A DNA stretch of 64,000 nucleotides from Ignelater luminosus (lineage: Eukaryota > Arthropoda > Insecta > Coleoptera > Elateridae). Positions 45,101 through 54,050 of the stretch are shown in pieces. Position 1 is the first letter of the stretch, and each line of letters opens with the position of its first letter. The position numbers and the translations under genes are program-made. The notes under the pieces are model-generated. The model was not told where the DNA came from. It saw only the letters and a program-made list of their open reading frames with translations, and searched no databases. Where the stretch lies: contig VTPC01090917.1 of the NCBI GenBank assembly GCA_011009095.1, positions 211,328 through 275,327 of the forward strand, read 5' to 3'.

Positions 45101-47346
45101 AACAAAAGTAGAATAAAAGCTATTGAAATAAGATTTCTGAAAAGAACAGAAAACACAACAAAAATTGACAGAATAAGGAATGACACATTCAGAAAAAACT
45201 AAAAGTAAAACCAATAATGCATAGAATGGAAGGAAGTCAATTAAGATGGTACGGCCATATTAAGAAAATAGAAGTACACAAAGAATATACCACGAGGTCC
45301 ACTAGGAAAAGAAGGAGAAGAAGATCTAGGAAAACATGGCATAACGAAATTAGAAATGTTATTTTGAAACATGGTAAAGGGATGCGAGAAGGATCCCAAT
45401 TGTACAAGATAAAAAAACGTGAAGAAAAATATGGAAAAGAAATCCGACAGACTATTTAACTTCTACAGCCACACACTCGTAAAGGTAGATTTGGTCTCAA
45501 GGATTAAGTAAGTTAGTAAAAATCTAATTGGAGCTAAAGTGGGAAGAACAATGGTTGTAGTTGACAATTTTATTTTAATTTATTTGAAGATGGTAACTCA
45601 CCGCAAATTACATGTGGAAGTGTTAAAAGCAACTTACCTCGTGGGTGTTAGATAAATATTTTCATTTGGGGAGAATGACATAATATGCTAGTGTTGTTAT
45701 TTTAACCCCCTGCAAACTACCCCAACAAATCCAGTGGAGATCTTACCTGCTTAATTTAGTTAGTAGCAGGATTTATTAATGCATATTATACAAGAGTAAG
45801 AAGGTAATGTGAGACATTGGTGAATACTGTAAACCGTGAGGGTCCCAGTAAGAAACAAGAATTGAACTTTACGATAGCGGAACAAAAACACATAGAACGA
45901 AATCAAAATATCACAGGATGCATGGATAGTTTGAAATTGTAAACCACAGTGGGGTAGAAGTACTGGTGTTTAGAGTAGAAAGTTAATGTCCACCAAATGT
46001 TAGCCTTCGGCATTGAACCACGCTCTATAGCTCTTTGCTGGAAGTCTTTCATGACATTTTGCAGTGTTATCCACTTGGTTCTCCCAAAAAAAGGAAATTA
46101 ATAATTTTTGCCCGCTTCAATGGGATATATTGCCCCGCATGAAATTGTACACGACTTTACTAGGGGACTTAATAATTCGGTCACACGTGTTACGTTACCA
46201 ATTTATGAACCTTTATCAGTCGCAAAGCAACTTCATTCATGAAGAGTATTAGTATAAGGCCCTGTACTAGTCGAATTTTTGATGCCAGCCTCAAGTGAAA
46301 GAAAATTTGAAAATTCGAAGAAGGCCATCCCAAGTTTTTAGAATTGAAAAATATTAATCGTTCAGAAAATTCAAAACTCTCAAAGGGTCTGACCAAACTA
46401 ACCACAGTGCGATGAAACAAAAAGATTTAATTAGTTCGAAGAAGAAGAACATTTTCAATTGAAAGGTCTAATATAGCCCGGAAGTACGCCCGAGGCGAAA
46501 CGTGTTTGAATATTATGGAAATCAAAAAAAGCTCAATTTGCACAAAAAGCCTGCTTTTTCAGAAACTTCAACCGGATCGAAAAACACGATTGATTTTAAA
46601 GACTCGAGACAATCCGGACAGCAGGAATCGATCGAATCTAGACCACATACAGGCCCGTTTAAAAATGTCTAGTTGGGCCCTTTTATGGCCATAGAAAATT
46701 TCCATGCTCAATTTGATCTTCTTGTACTCCATTCTCTGCCAATGATGATCGAAGGTTTTAATTTTACGATCATTAGAGAAGGATTCCCTTGGTATAAGAT
46801 ATAAAAGTGATTTTCAGACTAGAAATGCCTCAATCACTAACGATAACATTTTTTCTGAAAACCGAAATTATTCATTGTAATAAGAAACGTAAGCCCCTTT
46901 TGATAGATATAGCAATCAAGAAGTTATTTAAAAAAAACTCCCCATTTCCTTTTAAATGAATTCCATAGACACAACAGTTTTTGCCCAACATCGATAATAA
47001 CATTTCAATGTCGCTTTCAATCTTAATAATTTATTCATTTCCAAAATTATCAGACAGAGGTAAAAATATTTAGCTTTGTGTTGAGTTCCGAACAAAAGCA
47101 TTTTACCGAACATTCAAAAAGCTTCTTTACTATTGCTAATTTTCTGTCGGCAAAATGGATTTATACAGTATGTACTACACAATTACAAACTTACCGTTTC
47201 GCGAGTATTAGTCATTTGTATACTCCCCTTCCACCACGTTATAGTTGGTGCTGGACGCGACCCAACAACTTCGCAACTTAACTCGTAAGTATTATCTGCC
47301 GAGAGAGGTCGATTTTCACCTAGAAGCTTTACCCAGAGCGGTCGTA
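29849..47346 (-). CDS. Sidestep-family-like Ig transmembrane receptor gene (8 exons placed, 5' end missing)
   Basis: Eight minus-strand exons with GT/AG borders and mostly compatible phases encode, in order: an Ig domain ([12 protein letters not shown] ... DAGKYLSC), a second Ig ([12 protein letters not shown] ... [10 protein letters not shown]), a third Ig (IRCELEANP ... [12 protein letters not shown]), a region with fibronectin-III character, one transmembrane helix and a cytoplasmic tail. Phrases such as [23 protein letters not shown] and [18 protein letters not shown] are hallmarks I associate with the insect Sidestep family, cell-surface proteins that pair with Beat proteins in axon guidance and synapse matching. 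The signal peptide and first Ig were not found. The intron between the first two exons seen is about 15 kb and full of plus-strand LINEs. I am confident about the Ig-receptor nature and less so about which Side paralogue it is. Confidence 0.85.
30186..30611 (-). CDS. Side-like exon 7 (transmembrane helix and cytoplasmic tail) with in-frame stop
   Basis: The acceptor is GCATACCCTAG. The exon encodes a short juxtamembrane piece, a transmembrane helix ([20 protein letters not shown] and onward to IRF, about 30,500-30,570), and an acidic, Asn-rich cytoplasmic tail ending [22 protein letters not shown] and TAA at 30205-30207. The only strong donor, CAAG/GTAAGT at 30185, lies 19 bases past that stop. 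A weak GGA/GTAGGC donor at 30225 would leave the frame open and in phase 0 with the next exon. See the finding on the C-terminal path. Confidence 0.85.
30674..30970 (-). CDS. Side-like exon 6 (fibronectin-III-like membrane-proximal domain)
   Basis: The acceptor is TTATCGCTCAG and the donor GTGAGTTG. The 297-bp exon encodes [37 protein letters not shown] and, later, [20 protein letters not shown]. The spacing and the last block are typical of an FN3 fold (the L..G..Y.V.V.A.N..G pattern). N-glycosylation sequons NCT and NQT are present. The frame continues one base past ACT into the next exon. Confidence 0.9.
31033..31335 (-). CDS. Side-like exon 5 (third Ig domain)
   Basis: The acceptor is TTTTCGGTAG and the donor GTACTGAT. 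The 303-bp exon encodes a whole Ig-like domain: [37 protein letters not shown], the [18 protein letters not shown] strand and [20 protein letters not shown]. Both disulphide cysteines and the Trp are present. A Met-based scan misses it. The phases match both neighbours. Confidence 0.9.
31393..31552 (-). CDS. Side-like exon 4 (same Ig, second half)
   Basis: The acceptor is CATTTATCAG and the donor GTAATAAC. The 160-bp exon encodes [20 protein letters not shown], the [13 protein letters not shown] strand with the second Ig Cys, and NPVQLDVK. It ends one base into the next codon, which the following exon completes as Phe. The donor, GTAATA, is weaker than the others but acceptable. Confidence 0.9.
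31608..31738 (-). CDS. Side-like exon 3 (next Ig, first half)
   Basis: The acceptor is ATTCTTGTAG and the donor GTAAGTTA. The 131-bp exon encodes [20 protein letters not shown], then [20 protein letters not shown] and RHN, with the Ig Cys and the Trp of the domain core. It completes the split codon of the preceding exon and ends in phase 0. It contains no Met, so a Met-based scan misses it. Confidence 0.9.
32097..32241 (-). CDS. Side-like exon 2 (Ig, second half)
   Basis: The acceptor is TCGTTTTCAG and the donor GTAAGCTT. The exon (145 bp) begins on a codon boundary with [17 protein letters not shown] and continues EDAGKYLSC, which supplies the second Ig cysteine, then [10 protein letters not shown]. 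It ends one base into a codon. The frame stays open upstream into the intron ([14 protein letters not shown]), which is intronic read-through and not coding. Confidence 0.9.
32242..33530. other. Intronic AT-rich sequence
   Basis: This is the 3' part of the long intron of the minus-strand gene. It is AT-rich with stops in all frames and no recognised transposon end or RNA. A perfect palindrome, ATGTCGTACGACAT, stands at 33532-33545, just before the LINE. Confidence 0.5.
33560..37010 (+). mobile_element. LINE with endonuclease and RT, multiple stops, in the intron
   Basis: The order is ORF1-like charged sequence (about 33,600-34,230), the endonuclease entry [17 protein letters not shown] near 34,230, [13 protein letters not shown] near 34,632, and [19 protein letters not shown] near 34,785. 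RT follows from about 35,500: [37 protein letters not shown], and the catalytic box as YVDD at 36146-36157 after a stop. Near 36,690 comes GHVKRMPS, then [11 protein letters not shown]. The 3' end has AGGCC-TTCGC-GGCCT, a small hairpin, then AATAAATAAA near 36,990. At least six stops or frameshifts separate the pieces. It is transcribed opposite to the host gene. Motifs fit an RTE/Jockey-like clade. Confidence 0.9.
36964..36978 (+). other. 3'-terminal hairpin of the LINE
   Basis: AGGCC and GGCCT form a perfect 5-bp stem around TTCGC, about 15 bases before an AAATAAATAA tract. Short hairpins at this position are often recognised by LINE reverse transcriptases; here that role is inferred only. 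Confidence 0.4.
37285..37551 (+). repeat. Repeated (G)TCGTAAGTCCAC motif, four occurrences
   Basis: TAGTCGTAGGTCCAC (37284-37298), TGTCGTAAGTCCAC (37375-37388), GATGTAAGTCTGG (37502-37514) and CTCGTAAGTCTATT (37540-37553) share one core in the same orientation. They lie just upstream of two transposase-like relics and could be subterminal repeats of that element. Confidence 0.4.
37860..38165 (+). pseudogene. pogo/Tigger-type transposase fragment with altered catalytic motif
   Basis: The frame 37885-38199 includes [20 protein letters not shown], then [40 protein letters not shown] and [14 protein letters not shown]. This is the pogo-superfamily core around the first catalytic Asp, where the norm is NVDETG; here it reads NVNGTG, so the acid is lost. 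No CENP-B-like DNA-binding region was found upstream and the following catalytic blocks are absent. Just past GIITSS the sequence changes to another relic. It is a non-functional fragment in the host-gene intron. Confidence 0.8.
38166..38640 (+). pseudogene. Relic of a transposase-like gene (FYSDNC..QNKN / KGHTQ type)
   Basis: In shifted plus-strand frames this region encodes [40 protein letters not shown], then, after a frameshift, a degraded KGHTQ-like block ([12 protein letters not shown] in one frame; [15 protein letters not shown] in another), [18 protein letters not shown] and [12 protein letters not shown]. The pair SDNC.GQNKN and KGHTQNE.DS.H marks a widespread, poorly characterised insect family with an RNase-H-like fold (I believe it is catalogued as DUF7869), often found in repeats. 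The match is from memory. The start of the gene is missing and the pogo piece lies immediately before it. Confidence 0.6.
38690..41310 (+). mobile_element. Heavily decayed LINE fragments
   Basis: Two RT remnants are visible. Near 39,350-39,490 the frames give [23 protein letters not shown] sequence, then IGGKLSK and [15 protein letters not shown], the region before the catalytic box. Near 40,770-41,210 a second copy reads [30 protein letters not shown] and the catalytic box as [10 protein letters not shown] at 41157-41189. The two are in the wrong order for a single element, so at least two LINE pieces are present. The sequence between them (39,660-40,400) is AT-rich and unrecognised. All are broken by many stops. 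Confidence 0.7.
41316..41738. mobile_element. Foldback MITE with TACAGGGTGATCA ends
   Basis: TACAGGGTGATCA at 41316-41328 is repeated inverted as TGATCACCCTGTA at 41726-41738, each flanked by TA, the target of Tc1/mariner-type elements. Inside, 41,499-41,597 and 41,624-41,718 are long inverted arms: both contain CAATCTTTTACATCAAA, TTAAAATC, CCCAGCC and TTCGTGAACTA. The left side has about 160 bp of extra sequence between the tip and its arm, while the right has about 10 bp, so the element is asymmetric. It has no coding capacity. Confidence 0.85.
42019..42064. repeat. (TTTA)n tract next to a 10-bp perfect hairpin
   Basis: TTTATTTATTTATTTA is followed by TGCGTAAAAT (42034-42043), an 11-base loop and ATTTTACGCA (42055-42064). 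Read on the minus strand this is a hairpin followed by an (AAAT)n tail, a layout typical of LINE or SINE 3' ends, so a minus-strand element may end here, but no body was recognised to the right. Confidence 0.5.
42100..45500 (+). mobile_element. Decayed LINE with ORF1-like, endonuclease and RT remnants
   Basis: A very purine-rich plus strand begins with Lys/Glu/Asn-rich coiled-coil-like sequence (about 42,150-43,030). Endonuclease remnants are near 43,345 ([17 protein letters not shown]) and [17 protein letters not shown] near 43,445. RT pieces are [15 protein letters not shown] near 44,045, [12 protein letters not shown] near 44,216, [15 protein letters not shown] with YADD at 44752-44763, and the C-terminal [16 protein letters not shown] near 45,225 followed by [12 protein letters not shown]. 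The order is complete from ORF1 to C-terminus, so this was once near full length. It has dozens of stops. Orientation is opposite to the host gene. Confidence 0.85.
45501..47194. other. Intronic sequence without a recognised gene
   Basis: Some parts have intermediate GC content and might be old transposon debris (a minus-strand frame near 45,990-46,060 reads [19 protein letters not shown], and a plus frame lies at 46506-46694), but I cannot assign either. No ends, tails or RNAs were seen. Confidence 0.4.
47195..47346 (-). CDS. Side-like exon 1 of those seen (Ig, first half)
   Basis: The acceptor reads TTTTGTTTCAG and the donor GTAAGTTT. The 152-bp exon starts with two bases of a split codon and ends on a codon boundary. 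It encodes [20 protein letters not shown] and then [18 protein letters not shown], with the first Ig Cys and the core Trp visible. Its reading phase joins directly to the exon at 32097-32241 even though about 15 kb lies between them. The open frame 46,190-46,420 and others nearby are unrelated. Confidence 0.85.
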
Positions 47347-49390
47347 CTGAAACAAAATATAAAAATCTGCAAATGAAAGGTGATAATAAAATTTATTATT
47401 GGACATTATGATTGTAATAAAGTATACCTTATCTCGAATTGCTGAAATAATTTTTATTGAAGTCGTAAAAAGGCTTTCTTTCTTGCGCGGTTATTATTAA
47501 ATTTGCTCCAATTCTTAGTTCTTTGTTAAATGGAACGGTTCTCATTTCAGCTTCAAGCTAGTTGGTTATAGCAAAAGCTACTTTGAAAATAGTAACTTCA
47601 AAATATAAGTTATCGATATTATTTGCTTTTAATTCTGATAATACATTTTTGTAACTATACCCTTTTTTACTCGTATCTGTTTCTTTCCGCCGCTATTAAG
47701 AAATTTTTGCGTTATTGATCTACAACTCACTTACAACTTGTAATGTAGAATTTTGGTTCAGTTTCATTGTTCCGCTTAAAATTATTTTTGTTCACCTTGT
47801 TGTTTTCTAATTTTTAAATAATGCATGCTCAGCCAATCAACCGTATTTGTTATAGGTTTCATATTTACCTTCATTTCCTCTTTCCTTTGATGTTTATCAA
47901 TTAAATTGAATCCTTTATTAGCTAAACTATTGCATATATTTGTTTCTATGGCATCACTGTATGATTTCTTTGCTAGTAGGTACTGACTTGTGGAGAATTG
48001 TGAATAATTCTGTTGAGCACGCAATTTAAGCATCAATCAAACAAGTTAAGCAAGACCAGCTAACCATTGGTTAGTGAACTCATCATATCTTTCGCTTGGA
48101 TTTTTAAGATAAGAATTATTCAAATTTTGTCATAGTTTCCCTACTTTTACCAAGGATGATATACAGTTGTATGTTATTCAAGTTAATTACTTTCCTCAAT
48201 TAAACAAAATGATGGTAAAACCCAAAAGTTTGATGTTTAATATTTGAATTTACCTAACAGTGTTATGATTATTGTTTGAAGTATTGTAATTAGTAAAGCT
48301 AGAGTAAGGCCTTTTTCAGTTTTGATAGATAAACTCAAGCAATTCTATGTCATACTTTATTAACCTGATTAACATTATTGGGTCACTCGCGCAAGAAATC
48401 ATTAAATCCTCATCAGATTGTAAGTAATAAAAACCCTTGAGAACTACATACTTGAGAAAAAACAAACCTTTAATAGATAGATACCTATTTTGACATGCAA
48501 AGGTTCTTTTAGGATGATCTGGAAAGAGGTTTCGGTTTTTTAAACGCAAACAAGCAGGTTTTTTATCTTTCCAAATTCGTCGTTGCTGTCCTTACATTTT
48601 CTTCAGTTTTGAATCGTTAGACTGCACTTTAAGAACAATTACAATTTAATAATGTCCTGGTGTTACAGTTGTCACATTGAATTGCAAATTTTTCTTCTTC
48701 ATCTGTTACCCATTCATACCTTTATAGATCATTTACCTTAAGGAAGTTATTGAGGCACCTGAGGATTTTTTTTTCTCTGTTGTGGTATTTCCTGAATAAA
48801 GTTGACAAGTAAATTTTTGAACGCTATTAAACACCACAGTTCAATCAGTACTAAGGAAATTGAAACTCGAAAGAAATTCTTTTGCTTTTTGTTAGTTGTT
48901 TTAATGCTTTTAGTTTTGCTTGATTTGCTAAAACAGTAACAGTTTTGTATCTTGTCCAGACATGAACTGCTGATAGAATCGATATAGCACTTTTGTCAGC
49001 ATCGATGTATTCCTCAACTCAGTTTCCTCAAAACTAACTATTGACCCTACTAGCATTACATTTTTTATCATTAGTGACAATCAAAATCCTATCGTTTCAA
49101 ATTTATCATTAAAAGAAATGTTCTTGGCTACACCTCTGTTAATTCTCTCCGCGGACTTAATGAAACCCTCGTAAATGGCAAACACCGCCTCGATTCCCTG
49201 TCAGAAAGAAACTGTTTTTATTATTTGTTGCAGTAAAAATCAAAAAATGCGTCACATATTCTGTTTTCGTCATAAAGCTTTTGAGCCAAAGCGGTAGCTT
49301 CTGAAAATAAATTTTAATCATCAGGCGATAGCTTGCTTTCGAGGTATTTTCCAAGAGCAGCTTTGCTATTTTCTTAATAGACTATTTTGT
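47347..49390 (-). other. Upstream intron; possible degraded minus-strand coding relic
   Basis: Minus-strand frames between 47,780 and 49,380 show protein-like phrases, for example ALGKYLESKLSPDD, YDENRICDAFFDFYCNK, RINRGVAKNISFNDKFETIG and SIVSFEETELRN, separated by stops. Their order and spacing suggest a single decayed gene or transposon reading frame. I do not recognise the family. No exon of the Side-like gene was found here, although its missing 5' exons must lie at higher coordinates. Confidence 0.3.
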
Positions 49391-50165
49391 TAGCTAATGT
49401 CTAAAGTGAAGAGTCCAAGGTCCATCCGCGAATACCACCAACGCACCCTCATCCACACCTACAAAACAGATTTGTAGAATCGCTTTGTAGAAAAGAGAGG
49501 GTTGCTTTGACTGGACCGCTTCCACACCTCCGGGCAGGTTTGCTAGCTAACCGGAATACCTGCGATAAACGCCAGACTCGAATTTCTACGGGGGGGCTTC
49601 GTGAAGAAGACCATCGAGCAGAACAGAAACCGCAACTCTCGACATCATAAGAACTCCACCCGGTCCCTTTCCCAGACAACCCAAGAGGAAGCTCAAACAC
49701 CCTCCAGCCGTTCTCCTAGCTCAATCTGAAAAGTACACACCTAGCTACAAGACAAAACCAATTCCACACCCGATGCTCGGGACACCCATTCACATAACTC
49801 CCACAAATCCCTAAATCTCCACACCTCCTCCTTCCCGCCACAAATCCTGCTTTCTGTTTCAGGTCCTAGTAAAACTCCAGCGATGGTGGGTTACGGTGCA
49901 CTCGTAGTATGATTGGGAGCGCTCATTGTGTTTTCTCTTACATCAGCGGCGACGGTAAAGCCGACAGAGAACTGGTGACCGGACAGACGGCGACGGAGCT
50001 GACCCGACGGACCTCCACACTCTTCTGGCCGAGCAGATCGGACACGTGGCGGGAGATTTTAACCAAAAGTCTGTAATCAATCAACCCATCCTACCCTAAA
50101 CGACGTGCAACAACGTTCAACAACCAAACCATCAAATTTCACTTAGGCAGGAAAAAGCTCATGCT
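49391..50165. other. GC-rich block of unknown origin
   Basis: The block contrasts sharply with its AT-rich flanks and is rich in C-runs and CG dinucleotides (for example CACACCTCCTCCTTCCCGCC near 49,820 and GGCGACGGAGCTGACCCGAC near 49,990). No long open frame, inverted ends or tandem repeat was found. It might be an LTR or the 5' untranslated part of a retroelement, or a captured host fragment. Confidence 0.4.
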
Positions 50166-52264
50166 TACAGTGGCCTCTGCTGCTTCGCAGCAGCACGAAC
50201 AATTTTGATTTGATTCTAAGGGATGACCATACAAGTTCAAAATAAAATTTTTGCTTTATACTTTTAACAGGCGTAAATGTTTTAATTTAATTCTTTTATG
50301 GATCATAAAGCTTTAATTTTTTAAGCGAGTTTGATGTAAATGCATTTAAGGTTCTTTGGCTTTTGTTCTTTGTGTTTTGCTTAGGGCAACTGTTTTTACC
50401 AATAAATTAACTATATTGGATGAATTTCTAGCAAAAGGTTTGCTTAATGCGCGAGTTTTAAAGATCCGGATAAAGGCTTTGTGTCCTCCCGAAGACTCTA
50501 AAATTTGCGTTGGTATTAATGTTGGCGTTTGGTACTGAGCTGCAATGCAGTACTTGTAAATTAATTCAAATTCTTTAATTGAAGTCTTCCATTGCATCAG
50601 GTCTTTATGTGTCTTTGTTGTCAGTTTCATCCAAAGTCTGAATAATTGGTATTCGAGAGAATGGGTTTCTTGAACCCAGGAGAACAGAAAAGTTTAACTC
50701 ATTGAATGTATTTGGTCTTGTAACTAAATTAATTTTATTGACAGCAGACCAGGTATAAAACTTGATTGGCACAAATAATCCAAAGCAAAATTTCAGTCTT
50801 TAAATCTAGTTCACTGTAAGTACGACTAGAAAGAAACAAGCAAGTAAATCATGGTGGTGTCCCACCGAAGGCGTGTGTCTGTTGTAGACCCTTTTCAGGG
50901 ATCTTTTTGGTCAAAGTTAGTGGTGGCTTTACAATCTAAATACCATTTATATGTTTTTTGCATACGACAACTGGACCATGACAAAGTGGAAATTGACGAG
51001 GTGAGCATCAAGTTGTGGTAGTGCTAGCGTCGGCGTCATTGACGGAAGATAATCGTGGTGGCGGTTACGGTGAAAGTACATCAAGTCGGTGTGATCACTG
51101 GTGGTTACTACCGACTTGGACAATGGTCTTAGGCAAGGTGAGCTGGCGATGGAGGATGTGGAGAAAAGATGACGCGTTGATCTTGTTGATGAAATTTTTA
51201 ATTTCTTTATCTAAAACCCCGGATGGAGCAAACTGATGACCTGATGGTTAACACGCAGATGTTGCAATGTGTAAAAAAGACAAAAACGTACAGAGAATGC
51301 AATGCTCTTGATGGTTGCAGTATTCAAGCGGTTTTCAGGACTACACTTCCACAAGAGTGCTAAAGTAGGAAATTCGAGATGCCAACTTAGTAGTGCAACC
51401 CAGCCGGACAAATTCGATAAGTGGACATACATGATAGAAGGGTCACATACTAGCCGATATTCCCGCCTCATCCCAAGGTAACGACGTGCCTGAATGCAGC
51501 GGAACAGAAACTGCAGCGCCCGGAAACCTACTTCCAAACGTAGAGTGATCCTAGGTAACCAGTTGCTGCCCAAGCCTACGGTCCACCGAAAACGTAGGGT
51601 GATTAATTCGGGTACAATTAAGAAGTCGGTGAACTCCAGACATTTAAACACGGGACTTACTACCAACGTTTAAACGGATTGAATACCATGCGAAACTACC
51701 GCCTGGAAAGAAGAAAATAACTCCCGTAGGATTTATCAAATTTTGAAATTGTATAAGTCATGAGTCCAGTCAATTCTATGAATAATGATGGCAACCGTTT
51801 TGAATTGGTGGCCATTTGGAATAGTTGTGCCTTGGAGATGGCAATCATACATTTTCATGTCCAAAAGGCACCAATATAACCAGAATTTGAAAAAGGATCT
51901 TATCATATTTGTGTAGGACTTTTGGACTAAAAGTGGAGACCATATCAAACCAATAATTTCAAGTTTGGAACTTTGCCGTTGCCTGTCCCAAGCCAGGATG
52001 AGAAAGGAGGAAGGGGAGGAATAAAAGCCTCATTAAGAAACTAGTGTCCAGCTGACCCAACTGGTAGTACCTTGTGAGAGTCCCTTGAAGAGGGTACCAG
52101 TGAAAACCGGTCAACGACTCGAAAGCGGACAAGGATGAAATACCCCAGCGGTGTAAAAGGAGGAAGAAAGACAAACCTGCTGCCTCACAAAGAGGGTTAC
52201 CGCTACGGGAGAAAACCCAGAGAGAAAAGTGGTCTATCGAGGAATAGGCACGGAGCCGTCAGAC
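50166..52264. other. Mixed sequence, no gene recognised
   Basis: The minus-strand frame 50346-50630 (94 codons) and frames near 51,211-51,666 have no recognised domain. From about 51,500 the base composition becomes purine-rich and may be the 5' part of the LINE that follows, but no recognisable protein appears before 52,265. AAGTCGGT and ACCGACTT form a perfect 8-bp inverted repeat near 51,083-51,117. Confidence 0.4.
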
Positions 52265-54050
52265 CAATAAGACAAAAACGAGCTTTACATTTTTCTGCAT
52301 GAGCACCTGCAGAAATTAAAAAGCAGAGACATAATCATCGCCATGGGAGACTTAAATGCAAAAGCAAGAAGGCAGATTGAACAGATCATGGGTAAGCATA
52401 GGTTGGGTGACCTCAATGGAAACGGTGATCTCTTTATTGATTTGTGTGCGAAGTAAAATCTAGTGATTGGGGAAGCGTTGTTCTCATACAAGGACTGTCA
52501 TAAAGGTCAGCTGAAAGTCACCAGAATAAAAATTAATCACTTAGCAGTTTCCAAAAGCTTCCGCCCATCACTAAATGACGTAAGGAATAAAACGGGAGCA
52601 GATGCCAACGATGATCGCCATCTCGTTATAACAAAGATCAAAATTGCAGCTTCTAACAATTTAAGCAAGAAATCTAACAGTGTGGCATTGGCAGGCTCAA
52701 GATACCAGAGAAGCGGAAAGAATTTGAAATTCAACTGAAAATCGCTTCGATCTTCTAGGAGTTAGCCCGGACTCCTTAAAGGACAACTAAAAGAAGACCA
52801 GTCAGAGCAGTTTTGGCTACAAAAGTCTTAGGAAGAAAAAGGGTGGATGTCAGACAGGACGTGGGAACTCATTGGGCAAAGACAGCAGATAAAAGAGAAA
52901 ATTAATAGCAGCAGGACAGGACAGCAAACTGCGGAGGCCTAAGCAGCATACTCATTAAAAGGCAAAGACATTCAACGGAGTACAAGCCAAAATAGACTAG
53001 GTGGACAAACTCCCAAAGAAGTGGGAAGAAGCTGCTGCTGGATGGGATATAAAGAAATTATTGTATCGGATAACAAGAGCAGTTAGCGAAAAAGAAATTT
53101 AGTTAAGCTAGCTACTAACGCTGGAACAGGACCAAGTGTGCAGTTGGAGAGAATACTTTGTTGGACTGCTCTGCAAAGATGCTGGTAGAGCATCCAAAAC
53201 TGTCCCAAATCCCCGCATCATACTGGAGCCTCGGACATTAAACAAAATAAAAGCAGCATTACAGCAAATAAAACATGGGAAAGCCCTAGACTGTATACTG
53301 TCATCTACTCCTTTCATTCTTGTCGTCGACAAAGTAATGAGAAGAGCATTAGGGAACAGGAAGAGAGAGATTCAGTGGGAATTAAGAGAAGGGCTGGAAG
53401 ACCTGGACTTCACAGATGACATTTGTTTGCTAAGTCAACGTTTCTGTGATATGGAATAATTTGCGAAGAAGGCAAGAAGGCAGGTCTGCAAAACCTCAAT
53501 CGATTGGTCCCAGCCGATAAGGAAATAGAGCAGGTGGAAGAATTAACCTACCTTGACGACAGGTGGAACAGAGGGGGACTTAAAGGCCCAGATTTGTAAA
53601 ACAAACAGCGTTTTTATACAGTTGTACAAGTTAGGAGAAAATAAAAATCTCCCAAAGATGGTGAAAGTAATAATTTTAATCTTTATGGATGTAAGACATG
53701 GAAAGTCCCTATGACGATTAGAAAGCAGCTTCAGGTCTTAATTAATTGATGTTCGAGGACAATCATGGCAGCGTTCTGATGAGAATAACGAACACGGAGC
53801 TGTGGTAGAGAGCCAAACAAGAACCAATCGAGAGGCAAATAAAAGAGAAAGTGAAAGTGGATAGGGCACACACACAATTGAAAAAACTGCGCTGGATTGG
53901 AATCTACAGAGCAAACGGAAAGTGAGGAGGCCAAGAAAGACATGAAACAGAACCAATGAGGAGGAGCTGAGTGCCGTGAGAAAGGCGTGGAGCGAAGCGA
54001 AGGCTTTAAGTCAGGACAGGGATTATTCAAGTTTTTGGTCACAGGTTTTC
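52265..54050 (+). mobile_element. LINE relic with an internal deletion joining endonuclease to RT C-terminus
   Basis: The 5' part encodes ELYIFLHEHLQKLKSRDIII, AMGDLNAKA near 52,342, LVIGEALFSYKDCHK, then INHLAVSKSFRPSLNDVRNK with GADANDDRHLVI. This is the second half of an AP endonuclease. After a charged linker it passes near 53,240 into LNKIKAALQQIKHGKALD, but the fingers and palm of the RT are missing: the text jumps to VMRRALGNRKREIQWELREG and the catalytic box as FTDD at 53409-53420. The C-terminal QVEELTYLDDRW, GCKTWKVPMTIRKQLQ and RKWRWIGHT-like blocks follow. Probably RTE-like. Stops are frequent. Confidence 0.8.
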
